A program made the position numbers and the translations under genes. A model generated the notes under the pieces. That model was not told the DNA's origin. It saw only the letters and a program-made list of their open reading frames with translations, and ran no database searches. A stretch of 59,561 bases of DNA from Pseudomonas caricapapayae (GTDB lineage Bacteria; Pseudomonadota; Gammaproteobacteria; Pseudomonadales; Pseudomonadaceae), in contig NZ_LJPW01000141.1 of NCBI RefSeq assembly GCF_001400735.1, positions 1 through 59,561 on the forward strand, written 5' to 3'. Below, one piece after another: positions 50,883-59,561 of the stretch. The first letter of the stretch is position 1; the number at the start of each line of letters is the position of its first letter.

Positions 50883-53800
50883 CTAAACGGTTTCCAAAGG
50901 CAATCTGGTTTGGCTGACCCTCCCATTATTGGTAACTGCCTCAAGGATCGCCCGCCCCAGCTGGCGAATGTCGGGCTCTTTCACAATGGAGTGATGAGTT
51001 CCCATGATAGAGATGACTTGCAACTGCTCCTTGGGCATCAGCGCCTCCCAACCAATGCTGATATCACTACGGTTTTCTCCCATTGCTGAGAATAAAGTGA
51101 CACGCACCGGTAGCGCAGGCGCCCTGTAACGGTAGAGCGCCAGACCGATACTGCGGATCAGTGCCAGGTATCTTTTTGCAAGATCACTCTCTATACCTTC
51201 AGGAAGCAAACCTTGAACTTGCGTAAAAGCCAACAAGGCCTCGAAATCCCGAGCAGCAGCCAAGTGTCTGACAGGCCCCTGTCGTACATCAGGCGGCAGA
51301 AGTCTCAACAAGGCTTCGATCTCGTCGAAATCCGGCTTCTCATCAAGATGAGCGTACCCACCCTCCTGCGCATCAAACAAATGCCGATACTCGCTGGTGG
51401 TGTCGACAAGCCCGAGGAATTCTACCGTAGCACCGGCCCCTATCAGTTGATGGGCAATTTCATAGGCGATCGTTCCCCCGGCAGACCACCCGGCCACGCG
51501 ATACGGCCCCTGTGGCTGTATCTGGCGGATACCCTCAATGTAGCGTGAGGCCATTGCCTCGATAGTGGTGAGGTGTTCCTCTCCACTTTGCAGTCCGCTC
51601 GCCGAAAATCCATACACCGGAATGTCAGAGGGAATTTGCTTTGCCAACTGTTGGGCATAGCCGATATCCCCTGAGCCTTCATGAATAAGGAACAACGGAT
51701 GTTGAGCTCCCTCTTTGCGAATGGTGGTTAGATTCGGATGCAGGGCCTTGTTCAAACCGCTATGGCAAGACGCGGCAAGTTCACAGATTGTCGGGTGCAT
51801 GAACAGATCGCCTAACGCCACTTCGACCTCGAAGCGCTGACGCAGGCACGAAACCAGTTGCACTGCCAGCAGCGAATGCCCGCCCAGTTCGAAGAAGTGG
51901 TCATGGCGACCCACCCGCTCCAGCCCCAGCAATGCCTGCCAGATCTCCGCCAGCGCATGTTCGATTTCACCTACCGGCGCCTCGTAACCACGACTGGCAT
52001 AAGCGTCATCCTCCGGTGCTGGCAATGCCCGTCGATCCAGCTTGCCGTTCGGCGTTTGCGGGAAATGCGTCAGCGTTACAAAGGCGCTCGGAATCATGTA
52101 CTCCGCCAGCCCTTGCGACAGTTGCTCGCGCAACTGTGCCGCCGACAACACGGCGCCTTCCTGCGCCGTCAAATACGCCACGAGGCGTTTGTCTCCGGGA
52201 CAGTGCTCGCGCGCCAATACCACCGCCTCCCTGACCCCGAGGCAACCCGCAAGCTGCGACTCGATCTCGCCCAGTTCGATACGGTAGCCCCGGAGCTTGA
52301 CCTGATCGTCGTTACGCCCCAGGTACTCGATATTGCCGTCTGCCAGCCAGCGCCCCAGATCGCCGCTCCTGTACATCCGCGCCGCCGGCTGGGCACTGAA
52401 CGGATCCTCCAAGAAACGATCCGCCGTCAATTCCGGTCGATTCAGATAACCACGAGCAACCCCAATACCGCCGATATGGATCTCGCCGCTGACCCCGATG
52501 GGTACCGGCTGGCCGTGCGCATCCAACAGGTAAATCTGTGTATTCGCTATCGGACGGCCGATCGGAACGATACCGATATCCTGCTCTGCCACGTAATGCC
52601 ATGCAGTAACGTCAATGGCTGCTTCGGTGGGGCCGTACAGATTGTGCAACTCGCTTTTCGGGAAATGTGCCTGGCCTTGCAATAGCAAAGCATGCGGCAG
52701 CGCTTCACCACTGCAAAGTACTCGCTTGAGCGTCGAACACCGCCCTGCTGGCGTCTGATTGACGAAGGCCTGCAGCATGGAAGGAACAAAGTGCAGCATG
52801 CTGATGCTTCGGCGCTCGATCACCTCCATCAGGTAGTGAGGGTCTTGATGCCCGCCGGGGCGGGCCATGACCAGTTGTGCCCCGGCCAGCAGAGGCAGGA
52901 AGATCTCCCAGACCGATACATCGAAGCCGAAGGGCGTCTTCTGCAAGACACGATCGTCGGCTCCAATCCGGTATTCGCTCTGCGCCCACCACAACCGGTT
53001 GACGACGCCGTCATGCTGGTTAGCCACGCCTTTGGGTTTACCAGTGGAACCCGAGGTATAGATCACATAGGCCAGGTGTTGCGGCGTGATGGCCGTTACC
53101 ACGGGATTGTGGTCAGCCTCAACCTCCCAGTCGCCCTCTTGCAGATCAAGCGTCCGCACCGCCAACTCGCCCAGTAACCTCCGGGTCTCGGCCTGCACCA
53201 GCACCGCCACCGGTGCGCTGTCTTCCAGCATGTAGCGCAACCGCTCAGGCGGATACCCAGGGTCCAGCGGCACATACGCACCGCCCGCCTTCAGAATACC
53301 CAGCAAGCCCACCACCATTTCCAGGCTGCGCTGCGCACAGATCGCAACCCGATCATCCGGCTGGATACCCAGGCCGATCAGATAATGTGCCAGTCGATTC
53401 GCCCGGGCGTTGAGTTCGCCATAGGTCAGGCTTCCGGTTTCATCAACCACCGCCAGGGCATCCGGCTGTTGTGCCACCTGCTCCTCGAACAGTTGATGAA
53501 TCAACTTGTCCGACGGGTAGGCCGCTGCCGTATCGTTGAACGACTCCAACACCTGCCGACGTTGCTCGCAGGACAGCAGCGGCAGTTCTCCGACCGACTG
53601 TTGATCATCCGCCACCATGCCTTCCAGGAGCACTTGCAGGTGCCCCGCCATCCGCTCGATCGTCGCACGCTCGAACAGATCACTCGCGTATTCCAGAGAG
53701 CCGATCAACCCGCCATCCGCCTCGACCAGCGCAAGCGACAGGTCGAACTGGGCCGTCGTGTGCGGCGCTTGCAGCGGCTCCAGGCTCAGCTCTGGCAGAC

Positions 53801-56800
53801 TGAGTTCGCCGCCGCCCGGGGTGTTGTTCAGCGCCAGCATGACCTGGAAGATCGGGCTATGGCCCAGGCTGCGCGGGCGCTGCAGCGCCTCCACCACCTG
53901 CTCGAACGGCAGGTCCTGATGCGCATGCGCCGCCAGCATGACCGCCTTGACCTGCTCCACCAACGCCGCCACGCTCAGGTGCCCTTGCGGCCTGATGCGC
54001 AGCGCCAGTGTGTTGACGAAGAAGCCGATCAGCGACTCCAGTTCGCTGCGCGGACGATTTGCCACCGGCGTGCCGATCACCACATCGTCCTGCCCGCTGA
54101 AGCGGCTCAGCAGACTCGACCAGCCCACCAGCAAGGTCATGAACAGCGTCGCACCGTGACGCTGACCCAACTGCCGCAACCCTGCCGTCAATGCCGGGCT
54201 CAGGGCCAGGCTCACACGCCCGCCGGCATAACTGCGCAACAGTGGGCGACGGTGGTCGGTTGGCAGCTCCAGCAAGGCTGGTGCACCGCTCAGGTGCTGC
54301 CGCCAGAACTCGACCTGCGTTTGCAGGGTTTCGCCCTGCAACCATTGCCGCTGCCACGCCGCGTAGTCGACATACTGGAAGGCCAGTGCCGGCAGAGGGT
54401 CGGGCAGCCCCTGGCTGAAGGCCCGGTACAACGTACCGATTTCCTGCAGCAGAACGCCCGTCGACCAACCGTCCGAAACGATATGGTGCTGCGTCACCAA
54501 CAGGATGTGCTCCGTCTGCGACAGTTGCACAAGCCGCCCGCGAATCAGCGGACCGCTCGACAAGTCGAATGGCGCCAGCGCCTCCTCGCCAGCGAGCCGC
54601 TCCACCGCCTCGTGTTGCGCCGCGCTGTCCAGAGCGCACAGGTCATGGGTGATCAGGGCGAACCCTTGAGTCGCCGGCGCGATCATCTGGATCGCTTGGC
54701 CCTCGTGCAAGGCAAAGTGGGTGCGCAGGGTTTCGTGGCGCGCCACGATCCGGTCCAGCGTGGCCTGCAAGGCCTCGCTGTCCAATCGGCCGCGTAAGCG
54801 CAGTCCCGCCGGGATGTGATAAGCAGCCCCTGCCGCACGGTCCAGTTGATCGAGGAACCACAAGCGTTGTTGCGCCCACGACAGCGGCAATGGCAGATTG
54901 CGATCCACCGGCGTCAACAACGTCAACGTCAACGGCGTCTGCGCCGAGAACCGGGCGTTCGCCACCTGGCGTGCCAGACCTTGCAGTGTCGGCTCGGCAA
55001 ACACATCCCGCAGTGCCACCTCGACTTCGAAGCGCTGACGCAGACGCGACACCAGTTGCACCGCCAGTAACGAATGGCCACCCAGTTCGAAGAAGTGGTC
55101 GTGGCGACCGACACGCTCCAGCCCCAGCAATGCCTGCCAGATCTCCGCCAGCGCATGTTCGATTTCACCTGCCGGCGCCTGGTAATCACGACTGGCATAA
55201 GCGTCGTCCTCCGGCGCCGGCAATGCCCGACGATCCAGCTTGCCGTTTGGCGTTAGCGGGAAACGCGCCAGCGTTACAAAGGCACTCGGGATCATGTACT
55301 CCGCCAGCCCTTGCGACAGTTGCTCGCGCAACTGCGCCGCCGACAACTCGACACCTTCCTGCGCCGTCAGGTACGCCACCAGGCGTTTGTCGCCTGGACG
55401 GTGCTCGCGCACCAGCACCACCGCTTCCCTGACCCCGGGACACTCAGACAGTTTCGACTCGATCTCGCCCAGCTCGATACGGTAGCCCCGGAGCTTGACC
55501 TGATCGTCGTTACGCCCCAGGTACTCGATATTGCCGTCTGCCAGCCAGCGCCCCAGATCGCCGCTCCTGTACATCCGCGCCGCCGGCTCGGCACTGAACG
55601 GGTCTTCCAGAAAACGCTCCGCCGTCAGTTCCGGCAGATTCAGATAGCCACGGGCAACGCCAATACCGCCGATATGGATCTCGCCGCTGACCCCAATGGG
55701 CACCGGCTGGCCGTGTGTATCCAGCAGGTAAATCCGTGTGTTCGCGATCGGACGGCCGATTGGAAATACCGAAGACCGATAACAGTCGATATCGTCAACC
55801 AGTCTATGCCAGGCCACCACGTCGCTACACTCCGTGGGCCCGTAACTGTTAATGAATTCGGGCCTCGGCTCGGGAAGCATTTCCAGCCTGGCGACTTGAA
55901 TAGGCTCTCCGCCCAGTACCACCCGGCGAATGCTGTCAAGTTGCCTTGAATCGTTTGCATCGATGAGCGTGTTGAACGCACTGGGTGAAAGATTGATGTG
56001 GGTAATACGCTCGCGTTGAATCTGCTCCAGCAGCACCTCGGGAATGAAAGCCTCTCTTGCCAGGTGCAGTGTTCCACCGACCAATAACGGACCGAGAATA
56101 TTTTTTTGCGTCAGATCGAAGCTATAGGAGGAAACAAGCAGTACGGCATCATCGGACGCCAGGTTCAGCTCGGCCAGATACCAGTGCATCAGGTTTAGAA
56201 AGCCCCTTTGCTCGATCAACACGCCCTTGGGTTGGCCGCTCGAGCCTGAGGTGTAGATCACATAGGCCAGATGATCCGGCTTGACGGCTCGCGCCACTGG
56301 ATCATGGTCAGCCTCAGCTTCCCAGCACCCGCCTTCCAGGTCCAGCAGCGGCACGGCCAACTCTCCCAGCAACGCCCGGGTCGCGCTCTGTACCAGCACC
56401 GCCGCCGGCGCGCTGTCTTCCAGCATGTAGCGCAACCGCTGCTCCGGATACGCCGGGTCCAGCGGCACGTAGGCAGCACCCGCCTTCAGGATCCCCAGCA
56501 AGCCCACCACCATTTCCGGGCTTCGCTCTACGCAGATCGCCACCCGGCCATCCGGCCCGATGCCCAGGCCGATCAGATGATGCGCCAACTGGTTGGCGCG
56601 CGCATTCAGTTGCGCATAAGTGAATGTGCGCGCCTCAAATACCAGCGCAATCGCTTCTGGCGTTTTTTCTACTTGCGCTTCGAATAACTGATGGACGCTG
56701 GTGCCTTGCGGATAATCCACGGCCGTCGCATTCCACTCCTGCAGCAACTGACGCTCGGATCGCGGCAGCATCTCCAGACTGCGCAGCAACGACTCAGGTG

Positions 56801-59561
56801 AGTGTTCCAGCGCGTCGACCAGACTCTCCAGCGCCGTCTCCATGTAAGCACATACCCGCTGCGGATCGATCCCCGCCGTGGCTTGAACGGTCAGTGCAAA
56901 GCCCTCGCCCAGATCGTCCACAGCCAGTGTCAGCGGATAGTTGGTTCGCTCATTCCAGCCCAGGACCTCGATTCCGCCCCAAGCGCGGTCTCCCTGGTCC
57001 GAGACTTGCGGCTCGGCGCTGTGGCGGTAATTCAGCAGCGCGCTGAACAGCGGCAACGGCGGAGCAATGGCGCTGCAGCGTTGCGCCAGCGCCAACGACG
57101 CATGTTCGTGACCGAGCAGCGCGGTCAGGCGGGCATGCGTGGCCTTCACCCCCTCTCGCACGCCTTGCTCACCGACGTTCAAGCACAACGGCAAGGTGTT
57201 GATGAACATCCCCAACGAGCGGTCGGCACCATCGCCACCCTGCATGCGTCCCAGCAACACCGTACCGAACACCACGTCTTCCTGGCCCGACGTGCGCCCC
57301 AGCACCTGCGCCCAGGCCAGATGATGCAGGCTGGCAGCACTTACGCCCAGACTCTTGGCTTGCCGGCGGATCCTGCCCGCCAGCTCTGCGGCCACCGCCT
57401 GCCTGGATTGCTTGATGTCCCGACCGTCACCCTGCACATCGTGCAAACCGAATGGCAGCGTCGGCTCCGTCACCCGACCGAGCATTTCCTGGAAGAACGC
57501 TTCATGCGCCGCTTGGCTTACGCCCAGTCGCGCCTGCGCCACATGGTTGCGATAGGGTACCGAATCCGGCAGTCCGGCTGCCTGCCCCAGCAGATCCGCC
57601 TGTACCTCATGTTGCACCACTTCCAGCGCCGTATGGTCCAGCACCATATGGTGAAACAGCAGAATCGCCACCCAGCGTCTATTCGCTTCGTCGTAGGCGT
57701 AAGCCATCTTAATCAAGGGCGCTTTCGTCAAATCCAGCCGGTAATGCCTGGGGTCGAAGCGCTCCTGGAGTTGCTGTTCGATGTCTCCGTCGGCCGCCTT
57801 CAGCTCCAACGCTTCAACGGCCAATGGCGCTTCGCGCCAGACTGTCTGAACCGGCTCGTCCAGCCCCTCCCACAGCACGGCCGTTCTCAAGATGTCATGC
57901 CTGGCAATCACACCCTGAAGTGCCCGGACAAACGCCTTCAGGTGGTCTTCGCTTGGCAGCGCAAAACGCGTATTTAGCAAATAGGGGTCACCCTCGACCG
58001 ACGCCAGGTGGTGGAACAACACCCCTTCCTGCAGTGGCGCCAGTGCATAGATATCCTGGACGTTCGCCGTCCCGCCTGGCACAGCACGCACAATCCGCTC
58101 GATGGCATCCTCGCTCAGGTCCGCGAGCGGCAACATCGACGGTGTAATTCGTGTGCACCCGACCACGATTCCGTTGGCGGGCACTTCTACCTCATGACTG
58201 TTACCCAATACCTCGGCAAACGCCGAAAGGGTTGGCTGGGCAAACAGCAGCCGCACATCCGCCGACAGTCCCGCTTGACGCATCCGGCCCATCAGACTGA
58301 CGGCCAGTAGCGAATGCCCACCCAGTTCGAAGAAGTGATCGTGGCGACCCACCCGTTCGACGCCAAGCAGCTCCTGCCAGATTTCGGCAATCGCCGTCTC
58401 CACCGTCCCGCACGGCGCTTCGTAGCCGCGGCTCACATAAGCGTCAGCCTCCGGCACAGGCAACGCCCGGCGATTCAGCTTGCCGTTAGGTGTCAGCGGC
58501 CACCCCGGCAATTTCACATACGCGGCCGGCACCATGTACTCCGGAAGACTCGCCTGCAAGGCCGCCCGTAGCGTCTGCACCGCAATGATCTCTTTCGCTT
58601 CTCGCGTCGTGTAATACGCGATCAGACGTTTGTCACCCGGCGTGTCTTCCCGGGCAATCACCACCGCCTCTCCGACACCAGGGCACTCAGCCAGCTGCGC
58701 CTCAATCTCGCCCAGCTCGATACGGAAGCCACGGAGCTTGACCTGATCGTCGTTGCGTCCCAGGTACTCGATATTGCCGTCCGCCAGCCAACGACCCAAA
58801 TCGCCGCTCCTGTACATCCGCGCCGTCGGGTCGTTGCTGAAACGGTCTTTCACGAACCGCTCTGCGGTCAGCGCATCACGATTCAAATAGCCGCGCGCGA
58901 GCTGTACACCCGCGATATAAATCTCGCCGCAGACGCCAACCGGGACCGGTTGCATGTGCGGGTCCAGCAGATACATCCGGGTATTGGCGACCGGCCGGCC
59001 GATCGGCACGATCCCCGCATGCAGGTCGGGCACACAGTGCCAGTAGGTGACGTCGACAGCGGCTTCAGTGGGGCCATACAGGTTGTGCAATTGCACATGT
59101 GCAAAGCGTTGCTCGAAGTGCTTTTGCAAACTATAGGGCAACGCCTCGCCGCTACAGAACACCTGCCGCAATGTGCTACAGGCCAGCGGGCCAGCCTGAT
59201 TGAGGAAGCTCTGTAACATGGACGGTACGAAATGCAATATCGTGACACCCGAGTCTGCGATCAACCCGGCCAGATACTCGGGGTCCTGATGGCCTCCCGG
59301 ACGCGCGATCACCAATTGCGCACCCGCGAGCAAGGGTAGAAAAAATTCCCAGACCGACACGTCAAAACCGAACGGTGTCTTTTGCAAGACACGGTCTTCG
59401 CGACTCAGCCGATATTGGTCCTGTGCCCACAACAGGCGGTTCACAATGGCGCGATGCTCGATCATCACGCCCTTGGGCTGACCGGTCGAACCCGAGGTAT
59501 AGATCACATAAGCCAGGTGCTGTGGCGTGACCGTCGGCAATACGCGATCATGCCTGGCTTC
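50883..59561 (-). CDS. Non-ribosomal peptide synthetase, last three modules with TE (runs off right edge)
   Basis: 2892 residues are in the window and the frame is open at the edge. Order: A1 (partial)-T1-dual C/E-A2-T2-C-A3-T3-TE. Carrier Ser sites (GGHS) lie near residues 410, 1489 and 2556 (counting from nt 59540). The first condensation domain carries both HHLASVEGD, the extra His motif of dual epimerisation/condensation domains, and HHMVLDH; the second has HHIVSDG (LCL type). The A pockets read DVWHFSLVD and DVWHLSLID, both the Ser code, and DLKNVGSDV, which I cannot assign. The single TE has GWSAGG and GTHHS. Predicted end of the peptide: D-Ser, X, Ser. Two LuxR genes and an 84-aa gene follow. 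Confidence 0.93.
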   Translation of the reverse strand, partial: EARHDRVLPTVTPQHLAYVIYTSGSTGQPKGVMIEHRAIVNRLLWAQDQYRLSREDRVLQKTPFGFDVSVWEFFLPLLAGAQLVIARPGGHQDPEYLAGLIADSGVTILHFVPSMLQSFLNQAGPLACSTLRQVFCSGEALPYSLQKHFEQRFAHVQLHNLYGPTEAAVDVTYWHCVPDLHAGIVPIGRPVANTRMYLLDPHMQPVPVGVCGEIYIAGVQLARGYLNRDALTAERFVKDRFSNDPTARMYRSGDLGRWLADGNIEYLGRNDDQVKLRGFRIELGEIEAQLAECPGVGEAVVIAREDTPGDKRLIAYYTTREAKEIIAVQTLRAALQASLPEYMVPAAYVKLPGWPLTPNGKLNRRALPVPEADAYVSRGYEAPCGTVETAIAEIWQELLGVERVGRHDHFFELGGHSLLAVSLMGRMRQAGLSADVRLLFAQPTLSAFAEVLGNSHEVEVPANGIVVGCTRITPSMLPLADLSEDAIERIVRAVPGGTANVQDIYALAPLQEGVLFHHLASVEGDPYLLNTRFALPSEDHLKAFVRALQGVIARHDILRTAVLWEGLDEPVQTVWREAPLAVEALELKAADGDIEQQLQERFDPRHYRLDLTKAPLIKMAYAYDEANRRWVAILLFHHMVLDHTALEVVQHEVQADLLGQAAGLPDSVPYRNHVAQARLGVSQAAHEAFFQEMLGRVTEPTLPFGLHDVQGDGRDIKQSRQAVAAELAGRIRRQAKSLGVSAASLHHLAWAQVLGRTSGQEDVVFGTVLLGRMQGGDGADRSLGMFINTLPLCLNVGEQGVREGVKATHARLTALLGHEHASLALAQRCSAIAPPLPLFSALLNYRHSAEPQVSDQGDRAWGGIEVLGWNERTNYPLTLAVDDLGEGFALTVQATAGIDPQRVCAYMETALESLVDALEHSPESLLRSLEMLPRSERQLLQEWNATAVDYPQGTSVHQLFEAQVEKTPEAIALVFEARTFTYAQLNARANQLAHHLIGLGIGPDGRVAICVERSPEMVVGLLGILKAGAAYVPLDPAYPEQRLRYMLEDSAPAAVLVQSATRALLGELAVPLLDLEGGCWEAEADHDPVARAVKPDHLAYVIYTSGSSGQPKGVLIEQRGFLNLMHWYLAELNLASDDAVLLVSSYSFDLTQKNILGPLLVGGTLHLAREAFIPEVLLEQIQRERITHINLSPSAFNTLIDANDSRQLDSIRRVVLGGEPIQVARLEMLPEPRPEFINSYGPTECSDVVAWHRLVDDIDCYRSSVFPIGRPIANTRIYLLDTHGQPVPIGVSGEIHIGGIGVARGYLNLPELTAERFLEDPFSAEPAARMYRSGDLGRWLADGNIEYLGRNDDQVKLRGYRIELGEIESKLSECPGVREAVVLVREHRPGDKRLVAYLTAQEGVELSAAQLREQLSQGLAEYMIPSAFVTLARFPLTPNGKLDRRALPAPEDDAYASRDYQAPAGEIEHALAEIWQALLGLERVGRHDHFFELGGHSLLAVQLVSRLRQRFEVEVALRDVFAEPTLQGLARQVANARFSAQTPLTLTLLTPVDRNLPLPLSWAQQRLWFLDQLDRAAGAAYHIPAGLRLRGRLDSEALQATLDRIVARHETLRTHFALHEGQAIQMIAPATQGFALITHDLCALDSAAQHEAVERLAGEEALAPFDLSSGPLIRGRLVQLSQTEHILLVTQHHIVSDGWSTGVLLQEIGTLYRAFSQGLPDPLPALAFQYVDYAAWQRQWLQGETLQTQVEFWRQHLSGAPALLELPTDHRRPLLRSYAGGRVSLALSPALTAGLRQLGQRHGATLFMTLLVGWSSLLSRFSGQDDVVIGTPVANRPRSELESLIGFFVNTLALRIRPQGHLSVAALVEQVKAVMLAAHAHQDLPFEQVVEALQRPRSLGHSPIFQVMLALNNTPGGGELSLPELSLEPLQAPHTTAQFDLSLALVEADGGLIGSLEYASDLFERATIERMAGHLQVLLEGMVADDQQSVGELPLLSCEQRRQVLESFNDTAAAYPSDKLIHQLFEEQVAQQPDALAVVDETGSLTYGELNARANRLAHYLIGLGIQPDDRVAICAQRSLEMVVGLLGILKAGGAYVPLDPGYPPERLRYMLEDSAPVAVLVQAETRRLLGELAVRTLDLQEGDWEVEADHNPVVTAITPQHLAYVIYTSGSTGKPKGVANQHDGVVNRLWWAQSEYRIGADDRVLQKTPFGFDVSVWEIFLPLLAGAQLVMARPGGHQDPHYLMEVIERRSISMLHFVPSMLQAFVNQTPAGRCSTLKRVLCSGEALPHALLLQGQAHFPKSELHNLYGPTEAAIDVTAWHYVAEQDIGIVPIGRPIANTQIYLLDAHGQPVPIGVSGEIHIGGIGVARGYLNRPELTADRFLEDPFSAQPAARMYRSGDLGRWLADGNIEYLGRNDDQVKLRGYRIELGEIESQLAGCLGVREAVVLAREHCPGDKRLVAYLTAQEGAVLSAAQLREQLSQGLAEYMIPSAFVTLTHFPQTPNGKLDRRALPAPEDDAYASRGYEAPVGEIEHALAEIWQALLGLERVGRHDHFFELGGHSLLAVQLVSCLRQRFEVEVALGDLFMHPTICELAASCHSGLNKALHPNLTTIRKEGAQHPLFLIHEGSGDIGYAQQLAKQIPSDIPVYGFSASGLQSGEEHLTTIEAMASRYIEGIRQIQPQGPYRVAGWSAGGTIAYEIAHQLIGAGATVEFLGLVDTTSEYRHLFDAQEGGYAHLDEKPDFDEIEALLRLLPPDVRQGPVRHLAAARDFEALLAFTQVQGLLPEGIESDLAKRYLALIRSIGLALYRYRAPALPVRVTLFSAMGENRSDISIGWEALMPKEQLQVISIMGTHHSIVKEPDIRQLGRAILEAVTNNGRVSQTRLPLETV

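Noticed and set aside
53385..54797. 470-codon plus-strand Gln/Arg-rich frame
   Set aside because: Antisense to the NRPS gene; composition is that of a shadow.
1..59561. tRNA or rRNA genes
   Set aside because: No cloverleaf or rRNA-like sequence was recognised by eye; a tRNAscan-type search would settle it.

Overview
The window looks like Pseudomonas syringae-complex DNA, most likely a large pPT23A-family plasmid or an integrated relative. The evidence is a pPT23A-type RepA of 437 aa with a coupled leader peptide, rulAB (UV tolerance) genes beside it, a levansucrase of the 431-aa LscB/LscC type preceded by a phage Com-like gene, and SalA/SyrF-like LuxR regulators next to a large NRPS gene. 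Whether the molecule is a plasmid or a chromosomal island cannot be decided from the window.

Layout. (1) 1-2.2 kb: the 3' part of an SMC/ABC-like ATPase gene, on an element that has cut rulB at its YSID motif. (2) 2.2-6 kb: rulB stump, rulA with a LexA box, repA, and a ParA/small-DNA-binding-protein operon bracketed by near-identical palindromes. (3) 6-13.5 kb: mobilisation and maintenance genes: relaxase, MobC-like protein, a possible oriT with 19-bp repeats, stbB-stbC, ssb, and a Zn-ribbon-like protein. (4) 13.5-31.6 kb, minus strand: topB, trbM, a VirD4 coupling protein split in two, and virB11 to virB1 with a candidate entry-exclusion lipoprotein. The two VirD4 halves are separated by an 816-residue GHKL ATPase with an HExxH motif and by a small membrane protein; a 70-bp direct repeat (60 of 70 identical) flanks the GHKL gene. 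(5) 31.6-32.8 kb: a strong terminator, a NusG-like gene and an XRE regulator at the head of the transfer operon. (6) 33-39.3 kb: lower-GC accessory genes: polyamine-type binding protein, LuxR solo, a TIR-like (Cap12-type) protein, an IS3 remnant, a RES-domain toxin and a convergent possible partner. (7) 39.6-48 kb: a tyrosine recombinase, secreted esterase, com-lsc, a GHL10-like glycosidase, a LysE exporter and an unknown secreted protein, ending in a decayed second copy of the recombinase. (8) 48.3-59.6 kb: two LuxR regulators, an 84-aa protein and the last three modules (Ser - unassigned - Ser - TE) of an NRPS running off the right edge.

Together the genes form a self-transmissible backbone (replication, partition, DNA processing, type IV secretion) loaded with plant-associated and defence-like cargo: UV repair, levan synthesis, a peptide metabolite, and several single-gene nucleotide- or NAD-linked effectors. 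The most unusual feature is the GHKL-HExxH cassette inside the coupling-protein gene.
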